Counted from the first letter of the stretch, positions 38,095 to 46,958 are shown. The stretch: DNA of 64,000 nt from Candidatus Gastranaerophilales bacterium (GCA_944325525.1 CALVAK010000007.1:31796-95795), one strand, 5' to 3'. The notes: generated from the letters alone by a model not told the origin. Made by a program: numbers and translations.

Positions 38095-38787
38095 TTATTT
38101 TGCTGTTAAAAGAGCTTCATCATTATCAAAAGTAAATTCAACAAGATTGTCTTCATCAGGGAAATCAGTAATATTAATTGTTTTTATAGAATTAACCGGA
38201 ATCTCGGAAGCAATTGATTGACTTATATAATTGAATCCCATGTAAATAGAAACAATAATTAAAGTTGAAATCATAAAGCCTAGAACAACCGCAGCTCTTT
38301 TATATATATTATCAAAAGAATCTTTATTTTCTTCCTGAAGCTTTTTTATTATTTTTTTTGAAAAATTAATATTAAGATTATCTTTGAAAGCGGTGATTGA
38401 TTGCTTAATATTATTTTTTAATCCGTAGGCTGCTGCTAATTCAGCTCTTGCCGGTTTTGATTTCAACAAGTATTTTCTGAATTTTATACTTTCGTCATAA
38501 CATAATTCATCATCAATATAAGGGGAAATATTTTTATAGAATATTTCGTATTCACGTATATTAAACATTTGATTCGACTCTATACGTTCAAATTCACTAA
38601 GCAGTTTTTCATATTCAAAATGAAGATTGTTTATTATCTCTTTCATTTCGAGATATTTATTGTAGCAATCACTGCAATATCGAAAATGATTTTCAACAAA
38701 TAACTTATCTTCAAAATTCAATTTATTTTCGATATACAAAGACAACATAGAAATTACTTTTTTACATATTGTATTATTCAATTTCAA
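38095..38787 (-). CDS. Anti-sigma factor-like zinc-finger membrane protein
   Basis: The 230-residue protein has an N-terminal zf-HC2-like motif (HFRYCSDCY, H-x3-C-x2-C, about residues 29-37) typical of ZAS anti-sigma factors. A cytoplasmic helical region follows, then one membrane helix (about 165-185) and a short extracytoplasmic tail. It directly follows the ECF sigma gene (6 nt), as anti-sigma factors do. The signal it senses cannot be deduced. Confidence 0.78.
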   Translation of the reverse strand: MKLNNTICKKVISMLSLYIENKLNFEDKLFVENHFRYCSDCYNKYLEMKEIINNLHFEYEKLLSEFERIESNQMFNIREYEIFYKNISPYIDDELCYDESIKFRKYLLKSKPARAELAAAYGLKNNIKQSITAFKDNLNINFSKKIIKKLQEENKDSFDNIYKRAAVVLGFMISTLIIVSIYMGFNYISQSIASEIPVNSIKTINITDFPDEDNLVEFTFDNDEALLTAK

Positions 38788-38793
38788 TCTCCT

Positions 38794-39423
38794 TCAGATT
38801 AAATATGGTTTTAAACATTCCTGCATTTTATTTCTGGCACGAGAAATTCTTGATTTTACCGTTCCGACATTTGTTTTCGTAATTTTGGCAATTTCTTCAT
38901 AACTTAAGCCTTGAAGTTCTCTTAAAATAATAACGAGCCTAAAATGTTCCGGTAATTTACATATTGTTTCCCTTATAATATCTGTAAGTTCTTTACCAAG
39001 AGTTTTTTCATCCGGCTTCATTGTATTATCACAAATATGGAGAATACAGTTATCGTTATCTTCATCGTTAAGCCAGAAAGAGTCTATTGAAACAGAATCT
39101 ATAGATCTTTGTTTTTTCCTTAGTTCATCATAAAAGAGATTAGATACAATTTGTCCCAGCCATGATTTGAATAGTTTTGGATTTTTTAAACTTTTTATAT
39201 TTTTGGACATCCTAAAAAGAGCTTCCTGTGTCAAATCGGAAATATTTTCTTTTGGTGCTCCGAGATAGCAAAAAGATGCGTATATATTCTTTTGTTCACG
39301 TTTGATAAGTTCTTCAAGAGCATCATAATCATCTTCTTGTGAAGTACAAATCAGATCGTATAAATTCATTTCTTTATATTTTTTTTTTGACAGACCTCTC
39401 AAAAAATACCCCTGTTCTTTCAT
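38794..39423 (-). CDS. ECF (RpoE-type) sigma factor
   Basis: This 209-residue group 4 sigma factor has region 2 (ICYLGAPKENISDLTQEALFRM..., about 50-85, with FKSWLGQIVSNLFYDELRKKQ) and region 4 (LPEHFRLVIILRELQGLSYEEIAKITKTNVGTVKSRISRARNKM, about 158-200), the HTH for the -35 site. It is paired with its anti-sigma gene. No obvious ECF promoter (GGAAC-type) is visible upstream, so autoregulation is not shown. Confidence 0.9.
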   Translation of the reverse strand: MKEQGYFLRGLSKKKYKEMNLYDLICTSQEDDYDALEELIKREQKNIYASFCYLGAPKENISDLTQEALFRMSKNIKSLKNPKLFKSWLGQIVSNLFYDELRKKQRSIDSVSIDSFWLNDEDNDNCILHICDNTMKPDEKTLGKELTDIIRETICKLPEHFRLVIILRELQGLSYEEIAKITKTNVGTVKSRISRARNKMQECLKPYLI

Positions 39424-39510
39424 AATTTTTTCTATATAATTAATAAGTAAAACTAAAATTATGAGCTATGACCTATACAGCATAAACACGTAGATATATA
39501 TTTAGATGAA

Positions 39511-40536
39511 ATGAAAAGAATAATTGATGCAAATATAAACAGAGCCTCTGAAGCGGCAAGAGTATTGGAAGAAATTGCCAGATTTTATATAGAAGATAAA
39601 ATCATAGCAGAAAACTTGAAGAATATCCGACATAAAATTTGTTTATCAATGGATGATAAATATGGCTTTTTGCTTAAATCAAGAGATACTGTAAATGATA
39701 TTGGTACGGAAATTAAAAATCCGACAAAAAGAAGTGATATTGCAAGTGTATTTAAAGCCAATATAAAAAGATTGCAGCAATCCTTAAGAACTCTTGCGGA
39801 ATATTCTCAATTTGTAAATATTGACTGTTTAGTGTTTGAAAAATTAAGATATGAAACATATACAACAGAAAAAATAATGTGGGAAAAAATATCTATGAAA
39901 ATAAATAAAATCCGTTTAAAGGGTAAAAAATTATATCTTGTAACAAATTCAGATTCATTTAAGACAAATGATGAATTTCTTAATTCGGTAGCTTCAGCAT
40001 TGGATGGAGGAGTTCAAATTATTCAGCTGCGTGAAAAAAATTCTGATGCAAAAAGAATAATTGAGCTCGGGAAAAAAATAAGAGAATTGTGTTCTATATA
40101 TAATGCATTATTAATAATAAATGACAGAATAGATATTGCACAGATTGTTCATGCGGACGGAGTTCATTTAGGACAGGATGATATTGATATAAAATCAGCA
40201 AGAGAAATTCTTGGTGAAAATATGATAATAGGAATATCTACTCATGCTCCTGAGCAAGCAAAAAAGGCAGCAGAAGAAGGGGCTGATTATATCGGAGTCG
40301 GTCCGATTTATACAACTCCTACAAAACAGGGAGTAAAAGCAGTAGGGTTAGAATACCTTAAATGGGTTAGTGAAAATATAACAATTCCGTACTTTGCTAT
40401 AGGCGGAATTAATCTTTTAAATTGTAGTGATGTAATATCATCTGGAGCAAATAGAATAGCAGTGGTAAGAGCGATAATGAATTCGGAAAGTCCCAAGGAC
40501 AGTGCAAAAAAGTTTCTGGAAAAAATAAACAAATAA
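39511..40536 (+). CDS. thiE: Thiamine-phosphate synthase with N-terminal extension (cyanobacterial type)
   Basis: The 341-residue protein is longer than the usual 210 of ThiE. The C-terminal two-thirds (from about residue 140) are a TIM barrel with LYLVTNSD, GGVQIIQLREK (about 165), LLIINDRIDIA, DGVHLGQDD, IIGISTHAPEQA, YIGVGPIYTTPTKQG and FAIGGIN, all ThiE motifs. The N-terminal 130 residues (RIIDANINRASEAARVLEEIARF) are an all-helical domain of the type found in cyanobacterial ThiE. ThiE joins HMP-PP and THZ-P. No TPP riboswitch is apparent upstream. The gene is the strongest cyanobacterial-lineage marker in the window. Confidence 0.92.
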   Translation: MKRIIDANINRASEAARVLEEIARFYIEDKIIAENLKNIRHKICLSMDDKYGFLLKSRDTVNDIGTEIKNPTKRSDIASVFKANIKRLQQSLRTLAEYSQFVNIDCLVFEKLRYETYTTEKIMWEKISMKINKIRLKGKKLYLVTNSDSFKTNDEFLNSVASALDGGVQIIQLREKNSDAKRIIELGKKIRELCSIYNALLIINDRIDIAQIVHADGVHLGQDDIDIKSAREILGENMIIGISTHAPEQAKKAAEEGADYIGVGPIYTTPTKQGVKAVGLEYLKWVSENITIPYFAIGGINLLNCSDVISSGANRIAVVRAIMNSESPKDSAKKFLEKINK

Positions 40537-40541
40537 AAGAC

Positions 40542-40570
40542 TTGACTCTAAATTATGCTTTAGATAAACT
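40542..40570 (+). promoter_or_regulatory. Promoter of tRNA-Glu
   Basis: TTGACT and TAAACT are separated by 17 nt, ending 14 nt before the tRNA-Glu gene. This is a good sigma-70 match placed exactly where expected. Confidence 0.7.
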
Positions 40571-40584
40571 TATACATGTTATAG

Positions 40585-40660
40585 GCTCCCATCGTCTAGA
40601 GGCCTAGGACACATCCCTTTCACGGATGCGGCAGGGGTTCAAATCCCCTTGGGAGTACCA
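40585..40660 (+). tRNA. tRNA-Glu (TTC)
   Basis: The 76-nt cloverleaf has its CCA end encoded. The acceptor GCTCCCA pairs with TGGGAGT, with a G:U pair at 1-72. The anticodon arm CATCC-CTTTCAC-GGATG gives TTC, and the T arm is AGGGG-TTCAAAT-CCCCT. The D arm TCGTCTAG start is characteristic of tRNA-Glu. Confidence 0.95.
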
Positions 40661-40670
40661 TTTACTTTGT

Positions 40671-40694
40671 AGAGCCCTTTAGGGCTCTTTTTTT
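40671..40694 (+). terminator. Terminator after tRNA-Glu
   Basis: A 7-bp stem AGAGCCC/GGGCTCT with loop TTTA is followed by a run of T, 10 nt after the tRNA. Confidence 0.85.
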
Positions 40695-40717
40695 ATCTGA
40701 ATAAAAATGTCTTAAGA

Positions 40718-41692
40718 TTATCTGTGTCCTCTCAATACAGCAAGAGCTTCACAATATATTTCCAAATCCAGATTTAGTTCTTTTGCTTTAGCTTCTATAT
40801 ATGATATTTGTTCAAATATTTCAGGAGTAAAATCAGGCTGATGAGTATTATACCAATCTTGTTCAACACTTAAACTTATTGCTTTAACTTTGTTTTTAAT
40901 AACTTCATTAAACCACTTATCTATTTCTTCATAATTGTCATTTATTCCAGGGTATAAGATAAATTTAACTTTTAATAAATTATCTTTTGATTGTGCTTTT
41001 GCATATTTTCTTATATTTTTCCATACTTTTTTATATGTTTTTACCTGTTTTATTTTCTCATAAGTTTCACTGCTTCCTGAATCGGTTGAAATTACAAGAC
41101 TTATCGCTCCAAGTTTTAACCCTTTTTCTATACTCTTTGAATATTTGATTCCTGAAGAATTTATTCTTATGTTTTTACAACCCTTATCAAGGAAAAGAGC
41201 TATTAGTTTATCAAATTCATGCAGAATTGTAGGTTCTCCTCCTCCAAAAATTATGCACGATTCATCCGTATGCTTAATTACTTCCTTTTTAAACATATCT
41301 TTTATAATAGGATATAACGGGTATTCTTTATAGGAATTAAATGCTTTTTTATTATCTTTTGTATAACAGTATGTACAGTTACAATTACATTTGGTCCAAT
41401 GATTAAAAGTAAAATGATTTATATAATTTTCTTCATCCCAATCTTTTTCTGTTAAATAAATACAATCTTTACAGGCATCTAAATAAATACCTTTTTTATG
41501 CATTTCTTTTTGCTGTTCTTTAAATTTAAATATTTCATTCCAGTCTAAAAGCTCACCATGGTAATTTTCTTTTATTGTAGTCTGATATTCGGTTTCTCTG
41601 CCCTGTAAATAACCATAACAGCATAATCTCAAAGAATCAGTTCTGAATTCTATTCCTCTGTTTACCCACTGACAGCTTTTATAATACATCAA
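40718..41692 (-). CDS. Radical SAM protein with additional Cys clusters
   Basis: The 324-residue protein has an N-terminal Cys-containing region (RLCCYG, ACKDCIY), followed by a radical SAM motif at CNCNCTYC (about residue 103; CxxxCxxC), then IIFGGGEPT (about 150), INSSGIKYS and LVISTDSG. The pattern is that of SPASM/twitch-like or anaerobic activating radical SAM proteins, but the C-terminus has no clear SPASM Cys cluster. It may modify a peptide or protein, or be an activase; no substrate gene is near. It lies between tRNA-Glu and a histidine kinase. Confidence 0.7.
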   Translation of the reverse strand: MMYYKSCQWVNRGIEFRTDSLRLCCYGYLQGRETEYQTTIKENYHGELLDWNEIFKFKEQQKEMHKKGIYLDACKDCIYLTEKDWDEENYINHFTFNHWTKCNCNCTYCYTKDNKKAFNSYKEYPLYPIIKDMFKKEVIKHTDESCIIFGGGEPTILHEFDKLIALFLDKGCKNIRINSSGIKYSKSIEKGLKLGAISLVISTDSGSSETYEKIKQVKTYKKVWKNIRKYAKAQSKDNLLKVKFILYPGINDNYEEIDKWFNEVIKNKVKAISLSVEQDWYNTHQPDFTPEIFEQISYIEAKAKELNLDLEIYCEALAVLRGHR

Positions 41693-41788
41693 TAAAATCC
41701 TTTTAAAATTATTTTATATTATTTCTATTATAAAAGAAATATTTGATATCTGCCAAAGAGCTTTATTATAGTATGACTGTCTTTTTGT

Positions 41789-43048
41789 TTACAGTGTTTG
41801 TTTTTCATAATTACCGGAAGTATCTTTTGAAACACTTATGCATTTTTCAGGGCATAAATTTATAGTGAATCCAAAAGTGTTAAATCCTTCAGGACTTGAG
41901 TTATATAAAAACTTACCTCCGTTTAATTCGAGTAAAGAGTTTGATAAATATAAGCCTAAACCGGTAGATAATCCATCTGATTTTTGACAGAATACTTTAT
42001 TTTTATCAAAAATACATTCCAGTTTGTCATCAGATAAAAATTCGCCTTGATTTTTTACTTTAAAAACAAAAGAATTATTCTCTACCGAAGTTTCTATAAA
42101 GATTTTAGAGTTTTCTTTACTGTGTGAAACAGCATTCATTATTAAATTGCACATTATTCTTTTAATATGCATTTTATCTGCAACAATATGGATTTGAGCA
42201 GTTTTATTATTTTGTTCAAATTTATGATTATGAGAATTTAATGTTAATTTATTTTCGTTAAGAATATCTTTTATTAAATCATTGACATTAAAAGAACTAA
42301 CATTAACTGCTACTTTTTTATTATCAAATTTATAAAGCCATAACATATTTATAACCATATCAAGCATGTTATTGCAAGAATTCAGAATGTCGGTTAAAAA
42401 ACTTCTTTGCGAATCGTTTATTTCTCCCAGATTTCCTTTTAATAAAAGTTCAAGTGCCCTTATTTGAGCAACAGCGGGTGTTTTTAAATCATGTGTTAAA
42501 GTCGCTATTATATTTTGATTATTCTCAGAATTGCAATCTTGTACATTAATGTTTTTGACGAAAACAGCTATTTCTCTTACTTTTTTATTACTGTCATATA
42601 TCGGTGTTTTATATATTGTACATTTGTTCAATGAATTATCGGTATATACATCTTTTTCGCAGATAAAATTATCACCTGTTTTAAAAAGTTTTTTATCTTC
42701 TTTCTCAATTTGCTTAATATCAAATCTGGAATACAAATTCTTACTTATTTTAGAATAATCATTATCTTCTTTTATATTAAAAAGTCTGAAAAATTCCTTG
42801 TTTGCAGTAATTATATTATTATCAAAATCCTTTAAAAATGCTGCAATAGGTATATTGTTTATTATTGCAAGTAGTTCTTCTTTATTTTTTTGAGGAGAAG
42901 ACTCCTTTTTATATGTATTTTTCACAAGTGCAAGCATATAAACATATATTAAAATCAAGAAAATATTGCTATATGAATTTGTTCCGAGAGTAAGAGTGTA
43001 AATAATTATCCCTGTTACCAGAAATAAAATTATTATTTTTTGTTTCAT
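41789..43048 (-). CDS. PAS-domain sensor histidine kinase
   Basis: This protein of about 419 residues has two N-terminal membrane helices (about residues 3-45). A PAS-like domain follows (INNIPIAAFLKDFDNNIITANKEFFRLFNI, about 75-105), then HisKA with the phospho-His in TLTHDLKTPA (about 193) and an ATPase domain with N box NLIMNAVSHS (about 305) and GLSTGLGLYLSNSL (about 360). The start could be the TTG at 43090; I chose the ATG at 43048, which makes the membrane helix N-terminal. No response regulator gene is adjacent, so the partner is an orphan elsewhere. Confidence 0.85.
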   Translation of the reverse strand: MKQKIIILFLVTGIIIYTLTLGTNSYSNIFLILIYVYMLALVKNTYKKESSPQKNKEELLAIINNIPIAAFLKDFDNNIITANKEFFRLFNIKEDNDYSKISKNLYSRFDIKQIEKEDKKLFKTGDNFICEKDVYTDNSLNKCTIYKTPIYDSNKKVREIAVFVKNINVQDCNSENNQNIIATLTHDLKTPAVAQIRALELLLKGNLGEINDSQRSFLTDILNSCNNMLDMVINMLWLYKFDNKKVAVNVSSFNVNDLIKDILNENKLTLNSHNHKFEQNNKTAQIHIVADKMHIKRIMCNLIMNAVSHSKENSKIFIETSVENNSFVFKVKNQGEFLSDDKLECIFDKNKVFCQKSDGLSTGLGLYLSNSLLELNGGKFLYNSSPEGFNTFGFTINLCPEKCISVSKDTSGNYEKQTL

Positions 43049-43119
43049 TTGAAGTACTTTATCTCCGCCGTTAAAAATAAAATAATACAAGTATAAAATA
43101 GTTTCTATAAGACAAGTGG

Positions 43120-43839
43120 CTAATTGTCTTTTTTAAATATTTGTGATGGTATAACTAAACAATCTTCAAGTCTTATATATATTGCTTTGCCGCACTTTGC
43201 ACGAAAATGCAGACCGGGAGTTATAATGCCTAAAACGAGCCCGATGCTGGCACCTACAGGCATGCCGATAGCCAATGCTCCTTTTCCGGCAGCATTTGAA
43301 CCTGCACCAATCCAGGCACCAAGTCCGGCTCCGGTGCCGTAGAATCCTACTGTATACGCTGCAGCTTTACCTACAGCTGCCCAGCTTGATGCTTTTAATG
43401 CATTATCTTTACCAAAAGGATATGCTATAATCGGAATTATATTGCCATCAGGCAATAAAACTTTTCTGAATATAATAAAAACTTTTGCATTTCTGTTGAA
43501 AAACTTTGGTTTTTCAATACACGTTATACAGCCTATTATTTTTGTGCCGCATGGTAATAAACATGTACCCTCAACTGTTGATAATCCATCTTGAAGTGAA
43601 AAATCAATGAAATCACCTTCTTTTGCAAATTTAGAATTAAAGTTGGAATTAAAAGTTATTTTAATAGCATTATTTGGCAATATAACTGCATTATCTGTTG
43701 TAATTTTTACTGTTGTTATATTCGTCTTTTTATACTGCGGTAAATGTTCTATTTTATAGGGTTCATATTCTTTAGCTTGAGTATAATTTACATTTACAAA
43801 AAATAAAAATAACAAAACTATAAGTATATTTCTAATCAT
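43120..43839 (-). CDS. Secreted VirB10/TrbI-like protein (paralogue of 8411)
   Basis: The 239-residue protein has a signal peptide (residues 1-22, ending TQA). A beta-rich region then repeats the pattern of the 8411 protein: EGTCLLPCGTKIIGCITCIE, NAKVFIIFRKVLLPDGNIIPIIAYPF, then a long Gly/Ala segment (AAVGKAAAYTVGFYGTGAGLGAWIGAGSN). The Cys pairs distinguish it. I infer a common ancestor with the 8411 protein. There is no type IV secretion gene in the window, so a role in conjugation is not supported; a stand-alone outer-envelope role is as likely. Confidence 0.6.
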   Translation of the reverse strand: MIRNILIVLLFLFFVNVNYTQAKEYEPYKIEHLPQYKKTNITTVKITTDNAVILPNNAIKITFNSNFNSKFAKEGDFIDFSLQDGLSTVEGTCLLPCGTKIIGCITCIEKPKFFNRNAKVFIIFRKVLLPDGNIIPIIAYPFGKDNALKASSWAAVGKAAAYTVGFYGTGAGLGAWIGAGSNAAGKGALAIGMPVGASIGLVLGIITPGLHFRAKCGKAIYIRLEDCLVIPSQIFKKDN

Positions 43840-44014
43840 AAAATCCTCTTAGACAAATATTATCAATAGCTATAATCGAATACATTATCCGGTTGAGTAT
43901 TGCCCATGAAGATTTTTACAAAATATTAATACAATACTTTACAAATATAGCAAATTTTTTTATTTTTATGCGATATTATAAGTAGTTTATTATTATAATC
44001 AAAGAGGTATGAAA

Positions 44015-44362
44015 ATGCTAACATCCGGAGTTTCTTTTGGAAAGGTAATTGCTGTTTCCGGTAATCCGAAAAAAATGATGAGAGTAAATAAAAAATTATA
44101 TCCATATACTCAAAATGGCACGGTAATGATTAAAGATGTTACTTCTTTTTATAAAAATGTACCTCCGCATGGAGAATTAGCACTTGCAGCACAGAATGGT
44201 GAAATCGTTGATTTGTATATTACCAGGGAAGATGTTCTTAATGTAAAAAATAAAAAAGACGGATGGAAATCAATACAGGATATTTTAGTAAATTTAGAAG
44301 ATTCATTTAGTGCTAATAAAATGTTTTTAAATGAAGTAATAAGTAGAATTGTTAGAAAATAA
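44015..44362 (+). CDS. Hypothetical protein with N-terminal SFGKVIAV motif
   Basis: This 115-residue protein has no recognised domain. It starts [21 protein letters not shown], sharing the FG(K/R)VI-V pattern with the 4894 protein; the rest is mixed-charge and soluble. I start at the ATG at 44015 because AGAGG lies 7 nt upstream; an ATG two codons before it is too close to that site. It directly precedes mscL. Confidence 0.55.
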   Translation: MLTSGVSFGKVIAVSGNPKKMMRVNKKLYPYTQNGTVMIKDVTSFYKNVPPHGELALAAQNGEIVDLYITREDVLNVKNKKDGWKSIQDILVNLEDSFSANKMFLNEVISRIVRK

Positions 44363-44375
44363 ATTGGTGGAAAGG

Positions 44376-44840
44376 ATGATTAAAGCATTTTTAAAAGAAT
44401 TTAAAGAATTTGCAGTTAAAGGCAATGTGATTGATATGGCTGTAGGTATAATCATCGGCGGAGCATTTTCTCCTATCGTAAATTCTCTTGTGTCCGATAT
44501 TATAATGCCGCCTATAGGTTATGTCCTCGGTAATGTTGATTTTTCTAACTTGTTCTTTGTTATCACTCCGAAAGGACAACATTTTGCTTCACTTGCCGAT
44601 GCTAAAACAGCAGGTGCAGTTACTGTTAACTACGGAGTTTTTATTAATACTTTAATAAGCTTTGCAATTGTATCTTTTGCTGTATTCTTACTTGTAAAAG
44701 CTATTAATAAAATTAGACTTGAAAGAAAAGAAGAAACAGCAAAAGAAGAAGTTCAGACAACAAAAACATGCCCGTATTGCTGTTCAACAATAAACATCAA
44801 TGCAAAAAAATGTCCGTTCTGTACTTCTGAGTTAAATTAG
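44376..44840 (+). CDS. mscL: Large-conductance mechanosensitive channel with C-terminal zinc ribbon
   Basis: The 154-residue protein has the MscL pattern: N-terminal amphipathic segment, TM1 ([33 protein letters not shown], about 16-48, with the pore-lining residues), a periplasmic loop, and TM2 (about 88-110). In place of the usual cytoplasmic helix it ends in two CPYC/CPFC motifs (about residues 136-151), a rubredoxin-like zinc ribbon. Such a tail exists in some bacterial MscL proteins. It releases solutes under hypo-osmotic shock. An ATG 9 codons upstream in frame would extend into the previous gene; the one used has the better RBS. Confidence 0.85.
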   Translation: MIKAFLKEFKEFAVKGNVIDMAVGIIIGGAFSPIVNSLVSDIIMPPIGYVLGNVDFSNLFFVITPKGQHFASLADAKTAGAVTVNYGVFINTLISFAIVSFAVFLLVKAINKIRLERKEETAKEEVQTTKTCPYCCSTININAKKCPFCTSELN

Positions 44841-44873
44841 CAATTTTATTTTTGATTTGTTTTTTTATTAATT

Positions 44874-45059
44874 ATGCAAGATAAAAAAATTATAAAATTT
44901 AAATCTGTTAATCAAAAAGAGAATGAAAAAGAGCTAACGAAAAAATTTCCCGAACAAAATAAGAGCTGTTTTCACTCTAATCCTATTTTGCAAAAGATGT
45001 TATTATCAAATACAATAGCAAAAAAAATAAAATTCAGTTTGAAAGATATACTTAAGTGA
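44874..45059 (+). CDS. Small basic hypothetical protein (weak)
   Basis: A 61-codon frame encodes a Lys-rich, soluble peptide with two Cys. There is no clear RBS and no family, and the gene-free neighbourhood is only about 280 nt long. It is listed because the frame fills that gap on the coding strand of its neighbours, but it may be chance. Confidence 0.25.
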   Translation: MQDKKIIKFKSVNQKENEKELTKKFPEQNKSCFHSNPILQKMLLSNTIAKKIKFSLKDILK

Positions 45060-45125
45060 ATTCTTTTTTCAATACATTCTTAAAATAGCATTGGAATATT
45101 ATAACTTATGCTGTAATATTAAAGT

Positions 45126-45959
45126 ATGTATAGAAAACAATTTATTGAAATATACAAAAAAGCAGATTTCCCTTTTGAAGAAGCAAAAGCAGAAGTGGAT
45201 TTTGCAATAGAAATTCTTTTCGGAATTCAGCCGAAGGATTTTATTTTAGGAACATCGCTTAATGATAATCAAAGAGAAAAATTAATAAAAGTAATAGAAC
45301 AAAGAACCCGGACTAAAAAACCTATTCAACAAATTCTCGGCCAAGCTTTTTTTTATGGAAGAAGATTTCTTGTAAATGAGTATACTCTTATTCCCAGACC
45401 TGAAACGGAAATTCTTGTAGCTGAGACTTTAAAATTAATACCGGATGATAGAGAAACAAAAATCCTTGATATTGGTACAGGAAGCGGTTGTATTCCTATT
45501 TCTCTTGTTTTAGAAAATAAGAATATAATTATGCAGTCAGTTGATATTTCAGAAGAAGCAATTGAAACGGCTAAAAAAAATGCTCTTTTACACAGTGTAT
45601 ATGATAGAATTCGTTTTTATAAGTCTGATTTATTTAGTAAAATTGAAGATAAATTTAACATAATTGTATCAAATCCTCCATATATACCGCAAAAGGAAAA
45701 ACAAAATTTGCAAGAAGAAGTAGGTCTTTATGAACCGGAAAATGCTTTGTTTACAGAGGATGATAATGGTATTTCTTTTTATGAAAAAATAATACCTGAA
45801 GCAAAAAAATATATTATGAAAGATGGTTATCTTGTATTCGAAATTGGTGTAAAGCAATGTAACTTTATTAAAGAAATATTAAAAGCTAACAATTATAAGG
45901 ATATAACAGTGATAAAAGATTTAAATTCAATAGAAAGAATAGTTATTGCTAAAAAATGA
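45126..45959 (+). CDS. prmC: Peptide chain release factor N5-glutamine methyltransferase
   Basis: The 277-residue enzyme methylates the Gln of the GGQ loop of release factors. It has an N-terminal helical domain with PIQQILGQAFFYGRRF, the SAM motif DIGTGSGCIPIS (about 117-128), and the catalytic NPPYIP (about residue 182). The C-terminal DGYLVFEIG is also present. The prfA gene at 20513 encodes one of its substrates. A sharp promoter for the next gene starts just after it. Confidence 0.93.
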   Translation: MYRKQFIEIYKKADFPFEEAKAEVDFAIEILFGIQPKDFILGTSLNDNQREKLIKVIEQRTRTKKPIQQILGQAFFYGRRFLVNEYTLIPRPETEILVAETLKLIPDDRETKILDIGTGSGCIPISLVLENKNIIMQSVDISEEAIETAKKNALLHSVYDRIRFYKSDLFSKIEDKFNIIVSNPPYIPQKEKQNLQEEVGLYEPENALFTEDDNGISFYEKIIPEAKKYIMKDGYLVFEIGVKQCNFIKEILKANNYKDITVIKDLNSIERIVIAKK

Positions 45960-45960
45960 T

Positions 45961-45990
45961 ATTGATTATCAATTTGTTTTGATATATAAT
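45961..45990 (+). promoter_or_regulatory. Rubrerythrin promoter overlapped by a 13-nt palindrome
   Basis: TTGATT and TATAAT are spaced by 17 nt, an excellent sigma-70 promoter. The -35 element lies inside the palindrome ATTGATTATCAAT (45961-45973), which resembles half of a Fur/PerR-type operator. Together they suggest a repressor controls rubrerythrin. Confidence 0.6.
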
Positions 45991-46041
45991 AATTTAATAA
46001 TAAAACAAAAATATATAGAAATGAAAAGAAAGAGGTAAAAG

Positions 46042-46590
46042 ATGGCAAAATTTGTATGTAGTGTATGTGGTTATACAGTAGAAGCAGATAAAGCACCTGA
46101 AAAATGTCCGATGTGCGGAGTAAGCGGTGATAAATTTAATAGAGTAGATGAGACAAAAGGTCTTACCTGGGCAACTGAACACGTTATAGGTGTTGCAAAA
46201 GGTGTAGATGAGGTTGTACTACAGGGATTAAAAGATCATTTTATGGGCGAATGTACAGAAGTAGGAATGTATCTGGCAATGAGCCGTCAGGCAGAAAGAG
46301 AAGGATATCCTGAAGTAGCTGAAGCATATAAACGTTATGCATTTGAAGAAGCAGAGCATGCTTCTAAGTTTGCTGAATTACTCGGTGAAGTAGTTACAAC
46401 ATCAACAAAAAAGAATCTTGAAATGAGAGCAGAAGCTGAATCAGGAGCGTGTGCAGCAAAAATGGAAATTGCAAAAAGAGCAAAAGAACTTGGTTATGAT
46501 GCAATACATGATACTGTTCATGAAATGGCAAAGGATGAAGCAAGACATGGGCAAGGATTTCAGGGTTTATTAAAAAGATATTTTAATTAA
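46042..46590 (+). CDS. rbr: Rubrerythrin-like peroxide-scavenging protein
   Basis: The 182-residue protein has an N-terminal rubredoxin-type domain with two CxxC motifs ([21 protein letters not shown], residues 5-25). A ferritin-like diiron domain follows, with the expected Glu and His residues ([34 protein letters not shown], and later [14 protein letters not shown]). The order (rubredoxin first) is that of reverse rubrerythrin. It reduces hydrogen peroxide in anaerobes. The RBS AAAGAGG is strong. Confidence 0.9.
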   Translation: MAKFVCSVCGYTVEADKAPEKCPMCGVSGDKFNRVDETKGLTWATEHVIGVAKGVDEVVLQGLKDHFMGECTEVGMYLAMSRQAEREGYPEVAEAYKRYAFEEAEHASKFAELLGEVVTTSTKKNLEMRAEAESGACAAKMEIAKRAKELGYDAIHDTVHEMAKDEARHGQGFQGLLKRYFN

Positions 46591-46605
46591 TGAACAATGA
46601 GAAAT

Positions 46606-46637
46606 AAGAAACAGATGCAATATTGCATCTGTTTCTT
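46606..46637 (+). terminator. Terminator after rubrerythrin
   Basis: A 15-bp perfect stem (AAGAAACAGATGCAA/TTGCATCTGTTTCTT) with a 2-nt TA loop lies 15 nt after the stop. It is AT-rich around, so it could act in either direction. Confidence 0.85.
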
Positions 46638-46679
46638 TATGCAGGATTGAAAGATGAATAAAATATTTGATTTTTACTA

Positions 46680-46707
46680 TTGACTAAAAAAATTTATCAG
46701 GTAATAT
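46680..46707 (+). promoter_or_regulatory. Promoter of tRNA-Val
   Basis: TTGACT and TAATAT are separated by 16 nt, ending 11 nt before the tRNA. Confidence 0.65.
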
Positions 46708-46718
46708 ATAAATGCTAA

Positions 46719-46794
46719 GGGCGTTTAGCTCAGTTGGTAGAGCGCCTCCCTTACAAGGAGGATGTCAGGAGTTCAAGTCTCTTAACGCCCACCA
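46719..46794 (+). tRNA. tRNA-Val (TAC)
   Basis: The 76-nt cloverleaf has an encoded CCA. The acceptor GGGCGTT pairs with AACGCCC, the anticodon arm CCTCC-CTTACAA-GGAGG gives TAC, and the T arm holds GTTCAAGTC. The defence island begins right after it, so it may be an integration site; no repeat of its 3' end is found in the window. Confidence 0.95.
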
Positions 46795-46797
46795 TAT

Positions 46798-46821
46798 AAA
46801 GAGAGTTTTAATACTCTCTTT
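46798..46821 (+). terminator. Terminator after tRNA-Val
   Basis: A 9-bp stem AAAGAGAGT/ACTCTCTTT with a TTTAAT loop is followed by TTT, immediately after the tRNA. Confidence 0.8.
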
Positions 46822-46903
46822 TTTAATTGTCGTGTATCAGGGATTTTGAGAAAAAATATCGCAAGTTTAACATATTAGTCGGAAGATAAAAATTGGAAGA
46901 TTC

Positions 46904-46958
46904 AAACAGTTCATAAAAGCTGTTTAAAAAGTGTTTAAATGGTGTTCAAAATTTATTT
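46904..46958 (+). repeat. Array of 11-nt periodic repeats (left copy)
   Basis: Five successive 11-nt units start at 46904, 46915, 46926, 46937 and 46948; the core units read AAAAGCTGTTT, AAAAAGTGTTT and AAATGGTGTTC. The period is exactly 11, and no spacer intervenes. It lies just downstream of the HEPN gene on the minus strand, and the opposite-oriented copy is at 49101-49208. Confidence 0.75.

Noticed and set aside
39424..39510. TPP riboswitch before thiE
   Set aside because: The 87-nt leader has no CUGAGA-type element or suitable stem; there is also no SAH or SAM element ahead of ahcY (36560-36660).
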